A stretch of DNA of 64,000 nucleotides from Diprion similis (taxonomy: Eukaryota > Arthropoda > Insecta > Hymenoptera > Diprionidae), in contig NC_060116.1 of NCBI RefSeq assembly GCF_021155765.1, positions 5,704,001-5,768,000 on the forward strand. The letters run 5' to 3'. Positions 54,201-64,000 of this stretch are shown one piece after another. The position numbers and the translations under genes were made by a program. Under the pieces are notes generated by a model that saw only the letters and a program-made list of their open reading frames with translations, did not search any database and was not told where the DNA came from. The stretch's first letter is position 1. Every line of letters begins with the position of its first letter.

Positions 54201-55342
54201 TGGGACCACTTACGAGTAAATTGATAAGAAAATTGTCCCGTCTCGGTTACGGAGTACAATAACCGGTATTCGCGAATAGAAAATTACGGACAAGTTATAC
54301 AATCGCAAGTAGCCAGCGAAGGCGGAAGAAAAGTAAGAGAGAATAAAAGTCCGGAAAATAGTCAGTTGTAATCGGGCAAATCACCGCTGGATAAATCTAA
54401 TTATACGAACCCGATAAAGTCCGCGAATTAAGATTCAAGTTTTCACTCGCAGCTCAGCGTTCGATTCTTCTTTTCGAGTCACCGCCGATTCGTCGGATCA
54501 GATTCGCAAATAAATTAAATCGAACGAACGTCAAAGAAGTAGGAAATCATCGCGCATTTCTGCGGTTCATGGTTTTACGGTTACGTGCCAACAATTACTC
54601 GACGGAAGCACCGTATTACTTCCGGTCGTTTTCCCATTATTATCCCATGCAGCGTCTCCGAACGAGGGTTAATTTCACGACCTACGCAGCCGACGCGAAT
54701 GCGTCTGTTTTCGAACCAATTACCTTCTCATATTACGGAGGAATTCCTATCACTGAATAAATAAGTAAAAATGCTTTTCCATATTTTTTCACTTACCATT
54801 CGAGTCGTACTGTCAAGCCACACTCGTAACAAATCTAAAAACGAATCTAGAATAGACGCAGGGCTTCTGGCACCGACTCTCCGCCTTCGGTCATCAAAGT
54901 GACAGACGTTCGCGGATGCAGTACGACTCTCGCGAACTTTTCGCGAGCTGAAGGAGATATACATACACGTGTACGAGTATGAAGCGAGAGGGAGATAGAT
55001 AGAGAGGCAAAGAGAGACGAAGGAGGGGGAGAGAGAGGGAGAGACTAAGGATAGGATAGGTTAAGGGGGAACGGCGTTGAGGAGGAGAGAGTATGGTTAT
55101 TGAATTAGGAACTCTTAGCTTTCTAGACCGGGGAGCGCCTTAAGGGGCGCGGGAAAGGCAAGGCATGTTCTCAAAAAGCACCTACGAGCAAAAATAAAAG
55201 AAGAGAAACGGACGCGGTGCCGCGAGATGAACGCGAAGGACGCGGACCCGAGGCAAAGGTGAAGACTTTTGAGAGGGTGCACGAGAAGCAAATACACCCC
55301 CGTGCGCTCTGCCACATGCGTTTATATATGTGCATGTATACG

Positions 55343-55382
<40 letters not shown>

Positions 55383-58300
55383 CTTGCTTGCTGGTTAGCG
55401 GCGTTCTTTTTCCCCAATATCGGCTGCCGTTTTTCGCCATTTCTTGGTCTTCGCATTTCAGGATTCAACAGGCAGATATTTTTTGCGCTGAGAATTGGAT
55501 TCTTATATCCTTATTGGCAGTGGATTTATATCGTACTTGTCAGTTTTCAAGCTTGGTTTGCATTAATACGCTAGTTTCGTCGGCTAATGCTGAACAAAAA
55601 TACACGTTCAGAAAATTTGGAAACATGATTCGGTGGCTTGATGGTTGTCGCGATAGAAAGTCACATTAGCAATTTTATATGGCGTTTCAGAGTCGATTGG
55701 TTGGCCGAAAATGAATAGTTTTTGTTAATTTTATTACGGACTATCCAGATTGTTATAATCATGGCGTACGTTTTAATATTATAAAATTAAATACCTGAGA
55801 ATGACAACGCGATAGAAATAAAGTCTGTCGGATGATTTGTACGAAGTATGTACAAGTCTTACGACGAAAATCAGATAACGTAGAATAAAATGCAACAATT
55901 TTTGTTTGAAATGCAACAAAACAAACTATTTGAAACCAAGCATCGACGGCTAAGTTTTCGTTTACAATTCCAGTGCTTACTGTTTTCGTATTTTTAAAGA
56001 GATCTTCATGGACTGCGAATATAAAAATTCGATAAATATTTAATGTGCGACTATCTCGTCATAAAATTCATAAACGGTTTCGATTTTTGGCCAATCCACC
56101 TCCCGAAGAATCTCGTTCGCAACTAACAATAAGTCACATTTAATACTCTTCACGAAGCGATCGAAAAAGCTCATTCGCCACGAATGTATCAACTTAAATT
56201 GATGCTCACTCAATGAATGTAACGAAGGAAAAAAAGAAACTGTACACCATATTTAAAAATCCCATAAAACCATTCAAAACCAATACATGTCTAATTTCTT
56301 AGAGGGCATCTTACTCTTCTCATTAGGGAATCCGCAGTTGAAGTAAAACCGGTTGTCTATGGAACAATATCTATTGAATTTGGCTAAAAGAACATCGCTA
56401 ATCACTCGTCATTATACGATTAGTATAAATCCTATTTGTTTTCTCCATCTACGGTATTCAAACGTTCTTTAAAGTTTGTTTAAAGAGTTTCGGAAATTGG
56501 TCAATACTTAAGGCTAATTATTATTACCACAGTGTTTAAGCTACCAAAACTGGTAAACGCTGCAACACCCAACTCACGGTAATATCCGTGAAACACGAAA
56601 GTCCTTAAAGGATATTACCTCGTCGACATTTGACTTCGTGCGATTTACACCTCCCTGCAGAAAACCTATTGTATACAGGCTACAAAATACAAAAATCTAC
56701 ATTTCCACACCGTTTAAATTCCCGAGCGACGAATTATTCGAAAGAAAACAGTAACGAGTGGAAAAAGAACAAAATCCAGCGAGTGATGGAAGTAAAAATT
56801 AGTTACCCTGACAGTCAGCCGCGACAGGTCGAAGCTCCGGAAGGCGCAGACCGACACGACCCTTAGGTGTCAGTTTTGGCGAGGTACGAAGGGTGGGAAT
56901 TACAACGTCGTCGGTGCCGACGCGTTCAGGAGTAGAAAACGCATTTTTGAAGGATCCGCGGGCGATTAATCCGCGATGCGAAGGCGATGCGGGAGGCTAG
57001 GTCGCCATATTCCCGAGCTCCGGTTCGCGGTGTGGAAATGTCGATAAAACGCTCGAGCCAATGGGAGTCCGGGGAGTGACGTCACGCCCGCATAAAGGGC
57101 GAATCACGGAACAGCAGTGACGTCACGGGCGCCGCGTGGCCACCCCCGCAAAAGCCGCAGGCCTTTCTCTTTCGGGTCGGGGGTGGAGGACGGGGGCGGT
57201 GGCGAACGAACCGACGCTCGGCGTCGCGTCGGCGTCCCTGCACGGAACGGCGGCCTCGAAGGATCCTCGGGGATGGGCTTGATGATTCCTGGATACAATG
57301 GAAATTGGTAAAACGGCAAAATGGCGACAGAGTTCGCGGAGAGACGGGGAACCGATGAATTCTTACGTCGCATTAATCCGCGCTAAATTTTCGCCGGTTG
57401 TATAAAAAAAAAAAGAGGAAAAAGAAAAAAAAAAAAGAAACTAGGGAGGTCGACTTCCGTCTGACGCGAACGCGGGCTTCTTTATTCGATTTAAGTCAGA
57501 CCGCGCGGAGAAATCTGCTTAAACGCGATCTCGCCAGTTTCGACTACCCTTTCATACCGTCCAGATCGCGCGCCTCTTTGCACTCTCGAGTCACGTAGAG
57601 ACGCGGCTGGTATGTTAGGTACACACGTTTATACCTGCTCGTAAGCAGGTACCTGCATCCATATCCATTATGCCCGTTCGCATTACCGCTTCGCGCCGAG
57701 CAATTTCGTACCAGACGGTTTTAAATACGCTCAGAACCTGTTCCTTAAGTCTGTTTTTGTATAAGAAACGCAACCGTGAAATGCGTGCACTGTATACACG
57801 TACGTCGAGCCTTATCTAGTAAAGTTTTACTTTTTTTTCCCCCCCTTTTCTTTGAATTAATTTTAATAATGGAAAATCGATGCGAGTAGAGAATAGATCT
57901 TTGAAAAGGAAAGAAACCAACTTCTGTCATCCTGTTCGAATCTTCAACGCTCAGTGTGCACTCTCAGCTAATTATTATTACACACCATCTGCGTGCATTT
58001 CTCCAAGCGTTACATACCTACATATTCTGTTCCTCCAACTCGGTAACGGACGGTGTAACTTTAAACTGAAGATCAACCGAGGTTTATATGTAAGGCATGT
58101 TACTGCAAGGAGAGGTTACATACCTTCAAGTACACACGTACACACGTACGATGCGATGGTCGGAATTCCTAACTTAAATTTGTGCCGCGTGCAGTCGATC
58201 GTCGGACAGGCCGCGTGACGTGACCGGGATTAATGATCGATCAATTAAATCCATTAACCCTCGTAAACCTGTGCGTGCTTCCAGGTGTGGTTCCAGAACA

Positions 58301-59885
58301 GAAGAGCGAAATACCGCAAGCAAGAAAAACAGTTGCAAAAAGCTTTGGCGCCAATTCCTGCCTGCCAAGGAGCCATGATGCGCAACATTTATCCCGGAGC
58401 AGGGAGAGGATACCAACCTTACCCTCATCCGCACAACGGCATTAATGGAATTAATCGTTATCCTCAGGTAAGTCAATTGCGCCCTGAAGGCACGCGGCCG
58501 CATTAATTTTCATTGCCAACTCCCGTAGCCGTCGGAATATTATCAAACGTAAAAAGTTTTATGTCATTCGGTAAAAACTGTATATAGTGCATCAATTGGG
58601 CGAAGAATGGTGAAAATAAGAACAGCATTTTGACGCGACAGGACCGTTCGTTCGTTACGTAAACCCTGCAGGAACTGATCAATTCATTCAATTTACATAA
58701 CTTGCAATTATTTTATAGTATAACCATTAATCAACGAATGTTTCAAATACAGTAAAATCAAATTATGTTCAACTTGATTATTCATTTCAGATACTTTTTC
58801 GAGCTTTTATCGTCAATCGAAATTAATTTTCATCATTATCAATTAAAGAAAAATCTACCAATTGCCGGAAAATACAATTTTCCCATTCAGCGTAATTAAA
58901 ATCCAACCGAAATATTTTCGACCAGATTAACAAATAATTTACATCATTTATACATGGATGGATCAAATTTCATTCTATCAAACGAACCGCACTACAGATG
59001 TTCCGAATTTTCGTCGTATCCGATTTTTTCCGTAAGCATAATGAATAAAATAAATAAAAATAGCAAAGGTGTTTCCACATTTTCCGCCTGCATCGCGAAC
59101 ATTAGTACCAACACGAAGGTCAGTTCTACGTGCTGCCACTTCGGGTCGATGAGGCTAAATTGCATTCGAAGTGATTAGTTGGGCCGGACGAATTAGTAAA
59201 TGCCTACTGATTTAATTGAGCCAATAATTCGCTCGTATCAAATGCATCCGGACCGTGGAGAATTTCCGTGCTTTCGGGCATGTATCGTTCCATATTCCAT
59301 TCGCCTTTCATACCTTTATCTCTTTGGAAACAACGCCCAGCGAAGAACAAATAATAAAAAAAAAAAAAAACCGCAAAAACGTGAAAAATAGAGAAATTCC
59401 CTTGCCACGTTAACCACGACAAAACTATTATCGATAATCGAGAAATGATAAAAATTGACCCGCTTTCGCGATATCGGTTTCCACCGTGTAATCCCGGATA
59501 TGATTGTTTAAGAATTCTCGCTCTTAAAATCTTCCACTGTGCAATAAACACGTCAACTGGTCCCATTTCCAGCGTAGCAACCCGGCTTACCGCGGTTCTT
59601 ACGTATACCAAGTGCCCAGAGTGAGCGTCGTAAAATGCACTTATTCATACCGAGGCCAAAAACATTAACTTTCTAGTCGTAACCGTATCCGAAGGTTTAA
59701 AAAAAAAAAAGTGATAAAGAAAACACTTGGAGCAGAATCGTGAAAAGTTGTTTCAACTAACTATGTTTATCCGCTTACTATACAGATGGGGACAACGTCG
59801 TATCCCAGCATGACGCAGCCCTTCTCCATGTCACATTCTGCCACAAACATGTCAGCGGTTACTGGAATGCGACAGGATGCCATGG
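45238..59885 (+). CDS. Prop: Prop (prophet of Pit-1)-like paired-type Q50 homeodomain transcription factor, 3' end missing
   Basis: Six coding exons: 45238-45251, 45500-45930, 48545-48672, 49098-49205, 58285-58467 and 59786-59885. They give 321 residues before an open phase-1 donor (GCCATGG followed by GTGAGT). It is a sequence-specific nuclear regulator. The homeodomain spans 182-241, beginning RRRHRTTF and containing LESAF, YPDIY and [20 protein letters not shown]229, F230, Q231 (position 50) and N232 (position 51) are intact. [13 protein letters not shown] and Ile at position 45 fit PROP better than Phox2, Prrx, Alx or Rx. The homeobox is split after position 46, the classic paired-class intron site. 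The N-terminal 180 residues are Gly/Ser/Thr-rich. Residues after the homeodomain are Tyr/Pro/His/Met-rich with no paired domain. The first exon (MELK) is inferred by phase, exons 2-6 are firm, and the C-terminus lies outside or was not found. Confidence 0.85.
45931..48544 (+). other. Intron 2 of the Prop-like gene
   Basis: About 2.6 kb, phase 1. It holds a small hairpin at 46969-47006 (TGATATCTGACTC paired with GAGTTAGATATCA). A minus-strand frame at 47252-47587 shows no domain. Confidence 0.5.
52812..52838 (+). promoter_or_regulatory. Paired GCCAT motifs (Pho/YY1-like)
   Basis: GCTGCCATTA and GAGCCGCCATTTT lie about 20 bases apart. GCCAT cores with flanking T runs are the binding pattern of Pho/YY1 factors. 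In a homeobox intron this could be part of a Polycomb-type element. Evidence is motif only. Confidence 0.2.
55350..55377. repeat. (TA)n microsatellite
   Basis: About 14 TA units, seen directly, next to further ATATA-rich sequence. Confidence 0.9.
57058..57125 (+). promoter_or_regulatory. CCAAT box plus two perfect cAMP-response palindromes
   Basis: CCAAT at 57058-57062 is followed by TGACGTCA at 57077-57084 and again at 57118-57125. Both palindromes sit in the same extended context (AGTGACGTCACG), 41 bases apart, about four helical turns. A TATA-like CATAAAGG lies between them at about 57091. The surrounding 400 bases are strongly GC- and CpG-rich. The arrangement is that of a CREB/ATF-responsive promoter or enhancer inside the homeobox intron. 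Confidence 0.5.
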
Positions 59886-62800
59886 GTGAGTGTGAATATT
59901 AACCTGATATTAAAATGGCGTAGAAAAGAGCAGCTTGCATGCACGAAGGTATGAAATTCGAAGAGAATTCAGGTACTCATCAGGCCGCTTCGCAGGTAGA
60001 ACACTTCTCGAAACGTTGACTATCGTTGGACTAACTGAAGCCCCACCGTAATGGTGACAAACGAAAAACTTGACTTAAAATTGGCCGAAAGTTCGCAAGA
60101 CGGTGGCGGCTATTTACCTGAGATGTGAAAGCGACTGTCGATAAAAAAAAATTCGAAGCTGTTTCAACCGTAAACGAAAGTCCTTAAAAACTTGAAGATC
60201 GAGACAACGCCAAAAGAAAAATTATAAACCGTATGTCGTACAGTTTGCCATGTACAGAGAATTTACTAGGGTAAAAAGATGTGACAATTACCGAAATTTC
60301 AAAATTTCAAGCTGTAGTCAACTATTGGCTTCAAATAATTCCTCTCCATCGGTCTCCGATTAGTTGACCTCATTTTCTGCCGGCAATAAATCGGATGTAA
60401 TAAGTTGACCCTTTCGTAATTTATGGGCGAGCGCTAGGGTGTTTGAAAAAAAATCGATTTTCCATGCTCCTACCCTTCAAAACTTGAATTTTAATAAAAA
60501 AAATATACTCCGTACCGTAGCTTAAGTGGAAGACATTTCTAATTGTAACAGCCAATCAACGTCTACAACGAACCTTTTGGAAGTAAAAATTTAAGACCAT
60601 AGGAATTGTATTTCAAACTAAGAGAAACAAAATTTCGATAAATAAATTCTTATTTCTAATTTCTAATTTTTTATAAATACTTCTAAACAATTTTGAGCTG
60701 AACATTTTTTAACCGACACTATCGTGTTCTAAATAATAATTAGTATCGATGTTATGTGTAACAATAATTTTGCTACTAAGAATTATTTATACATTGTCAC
60801 AAACAATTGGAATCTGGTGAATTTTTTCTTCTCTTCCTAATTTAAAATACTATCATGGTCTCAAGTTTTTTCTTCCAAAACTTTAATTGGCTGTTGTAAT
60901 TAGAAACGTCCAATGAGCGGCGACTTCCACTTAAGCTCCTAAGAGCTCCCTCTTTACGAGAAAGTATTTTTCAATAAAAATTCAAATTCTGAGAGACAGG
61001 AGCATGAAAAATTGAAAAAAAAAAAAAAAAACATTTTTCAGCACCCCAATGAACACCCTCCAATGCTCACGCGTGCGTAAACTGGAAATAAATGAAAAAA
61101 TTCATACTTTACGGATGTCAAATTGGAAGGATTTAGGCTTTATCGTGCGATCCCTTTAATTATGGATCCTTGAAAGTTGGTAATTGATCGATTCATTATA
61201 TATACTGTTCACCCGCCAGTCGAGCATCCGAAAACCTTTTGGTAAATAAATTTCGCACAGTATATTTCTGGCATCGTATAAAATAACGAACCGAGATACG
61301 AGGATTCTGAGAAAAGCTGTTCGCTCTTCTGATGAGTTGCAGCCATGCCAGCAGGGCTGACGAGCGTGGAGGATCGTAAAATGAGCATACCTTTTCGTCT
61401 TTCGTGCTCGTCCTGTTTCGTTGCAGTTACAACACGGCCGCGCTTCTCAGCTTCTCCGTCGCCTTAGGTCGAGGCATCTATAACGAGACTTTACAGACGA
61501 GATGAGCGAAGCGATAAGTCATCGAGCTTTTACTGTGCTGTGCAATAGAATTTATTTTCGAAAAAGTACATTCATCAACAAGTGCCAAGAATATATTTCT
61601 CTCTTTCTTAATAAGATGCAGAGTCCTAGTCGAGAAAACTAATTTAGTTATGTTAACGAAACATTTATAGTATCCTTTAGGTACCAAGCATCCCATGCTT
61701 GCTTCCGTCTGATAAAAAATGATCATTTCGATCTATAACTCAAGTCATTCAAACACTTAGATTACTATAGTCGTGAAAATCTTGTAAGTAAGCGAGATTG
61801 TAAGTTTAACGTCCACCACTCCCGTCAAAGGATATAAATGATCTTTCGACAATGTATCAGAAAGGATATGGAATGGTCGTTTACGCGAGGTACCCAAAGC
61901 GGTTAGCGTCGAAACAATTCCTATAAAAGGGTCGATCGAACTGGTCATCTTTTTTGCCATGCGATTAATGACATAGTTTAAGTTTGAAGCAGTGAACCGA
62001 AATTTCCCAAGTCCGGTTAACGACAATAAAGCATGTGAGTGGAGTTGACTTTTCGGTGGTCACGCACCGGATAACCTCAAAGCGGCTTCGGGTCGGTGGG
62101 TTGAAGGAACCACAAGAGTGGGGGAGGGGTTTGCAAAGTCGAACGAGGAACGAGACTACTAAAAACTTTTTACGAGACCCTAAAAATTTAATTGCCCTTT
62201 TGCTCGGAGCTAGGTGATCCAGCGGTAAGTGGCCTTTATGGTGGGCAAAGCACCGCGTCTTTTTGCCCAGCGTTGTATGGACTGTCTCCCCTCGTCACGG
62301 ATTGTGCTAAACCTCGACCTTGGATGATCTCTTATGAATTGAAAAAACCGAAGGATTAAACGAGCCGAAACGTTCTTGACCGCGCGATATACCATCGATA
62401 CATTAAACTATCCGGCAGGACATGGTATAATGGACTGTTTAATTCAGATCGGGTTAAGATTTTTTTTTTCCTTGAAGAAGGCCTGAACATCGTTTCTTTT
62501 CCGCACTAAAAAGTCTGAGAGATACCTCGTATGTATATACCACGTGACTTTTTCCCATTTAAATGACTTGTCGAAATTTATACTCGTAAAATTATCAATT
62601 CAATACAAGTAATAATATTTCAAAATATGGCAGCTCCAATGTAAAAAAGAAAATTGATATCATTTTTGAAGGTAATCTACGTATCTGCACAATCATATTC
62701 ACATAAAACCGTAGTTATGATTACGTACTTTGATAAATTCTGTTTTTTTTATTTGTTACAAACCATTTAAATACAATGGCACAAATCTCATACTTCGGGA

Positions 62801-64000
62801 GGATTACTCGTACGGCAAAAGATTTAAAAAAAAAAAAAAAAAAAAAAAATTATACCACCTTACACTTTACTAAATCAACGTTACAATTTGAAAAATCAAA
62901 TGTTCGACGAGTAACTTCCACAACGGTAATGAAAAACTGAAAAATAAACAATGATAAGGAAGATAACGCCCAGCGACCTTTCTCCGTGAACGATAAAAAG
63001 TAGCGATCTTAGAAAGCAAGTAAGGCAAGCTAATCTAGCGTTCTAAAGATGTTTCGAAGTCGTTACGGAGCTGCGTGCCAACGTGGATCGTTATATAGCG
63101 GAAATTTCGTGAAATTTTCGACGGACGCGTGAGGTAAGATTTTTGTAAACAGAGTGATTAGCCCACGGGAGATAAAAAGATCGCAGGAGACCAGGAGACG
63201 ATGCTGTTCCAAGTCTCTCATAGCGCTGATCCGCTATTATCGAATGATTTGATAAAAACAGGACCGGAAATGGCGCGGCCCGTTGAGCTCCGTCAAGACG
63301 ACGACGGCCGCGCTCGCTCGAAGACGTTCCATTTCCGCTCGAGCGCCGTCTTACATAATTTCCGCCGCGGGATGGAATATCGCTTTTAAATCGAATCAAG
63401 ACTATTCGCGAATTGCCTACCATTTCTGGCCCGCCTCCATCTTTACGACGTTATAAACTTCTTATAACGATTTAACGGTTTAATGCGATCGTCGATTGTT
63501 TTATCGAACCTGCAGAGACGATGCAGGTTCTCGTTTCTTCGCCAATTTTTCATTCCAGCTATTAGGCGCTTCTTTCATTTCGTTCTCCACCCCTTCAGCC
63601 CTATTCCCGCCAATTGAACTTGACGGAGAGGGCAAAAAAATTAATGCCGTTCCGTCGAAGAGAGCTTATACACTCTCACTTCATTCAATCACTGCTCGAT
63701 CGATTCTAATAAAAAAGTTTCTCACCTTCGCCGCGTTTGCTCTCCCTTCGCGTGGCCAAGGTCAAGAAAGCCTTCGACTCGAAGATGAAAATTCGACCGT
63801 TTAACCCCCTTTTAAATAACACTCTTCGTCTCGGTGTGCAACTAGACTCTTCTCGATCAGTTTGAAGCGAAATTTAGATAGCTAATCCAGTCTAATTTTT
63901 CATTTCTATTCAAGTACCTAAAACGCAGAATTCTTCCTTAAAATTATTACTAATAATACTAAATTAAATTAATACTCTCACTTACCATGCTGTTTTACCA
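59886..64000. other. Remaining Prop-like intron 6 and flank, no exon recognised
   Basis: I looked for a phase-1 continuation of the homeodomain protein after the donor at 59885/59886 and found none that convinced me, so the last exon or exons probably lie beyond 64000. The stretch is AT-rich, with poly-A runs at about 61016-61030 and 62825-62849. Open frames at 61757-62026 (minus), 63091-63423 (minus) and 63496-63804 have no recognisable domain. Confidence 0.45.

Larger units (their letters stand above)
49206..58284 (+). other. Intron 4 of the Prop-like gene, inside the homeobox
   Basis: About 9.1 kb, phase 0, interrupting the homeodomain between positions 46 and 47. It contains a (TA)n tract at about 55350-55377, a GC-rich patch with GCCGCCATTTT near 52830, purine repeats near 55000-55060 and the CRE/CCAAT block at 57058-57125. 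No other coding exon is supported. Confidence 0.6.

Noticed and set aside
58233-58445. Alternative frames over Prop-like exon 5
   Set aside because: They are shadows of the homeodomain exon in other frames.

Overview
The window is eukaryotic nuclear DNA, almost certainly from an insect. It has AT-rich intergenic DNA, compact genes with GT-AG introns (about 80 bp to a few kb), AATAAA signals after stop codons, many microsatellites and a Prop-type paired-like homeobox gene. Hymenoptera, perhaps a sawfly, is my guess from overall texture and is not proven. No viral, prokaryotic, CRISPR, rRNA or tRNA feature was recognised.

Region 1 (about 3-24 kb, + strand) is the least ordinary part. Three genes at 2980-4995, 14434-19737 and 22128-23758 encode 437, 947 and 191 residue proteins. 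They hardly resemble each other over most of their length, but each has a secretory signal peptide, one downstream hydrophobic segment and a C-terminal four-cysteine module (CX5C, about 46-52 residues, then CX4-5C). In all three a phase-2 intron interrupts the module 23 or 24 residues after the second cysteine. I read them as an ancient, fast-diverging tandem family; I do not recognise the family and assign no function.

Region 2 (25-30 kb) is conserved housekeeping. A seven-exon NO66/RIOX1-type JmjC ribosomal-protein histidyl hydroxylase lies on + (25240-28148). Convergent to it on - lies a four-exon MCFD2-type EF-hand cargo-receptor partner (30329-29260).

Region 3 (30.3-45.2 kb) has no convincing gene. 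It holds low-complexity DNA, a 23-base G run, and a GC-rich island at about 39.6-40.4 kb with a GAGGGT hexamer array and an ORF that begins like an ankyrin repeat.

Region 4 (45.2-64 kb, + strand) is the 5' and central part of a Prop (prophet of Pit-1)-like Q50 homeobox gene. Six coding exons (45238-59885) are visible and the last ones lie beyond the window. Points of regulatory interest are a uORF ending one base before the start codon, a NAGNAG acceptor, and a GC-rich block in the 9.1 kb homeobox intron with a CCAAT box and two full cAMP-response palindromes.

All splice models were made by eye from reading frame, phase and splice consensus. Exon joins are inferences, although phases agree throughout.
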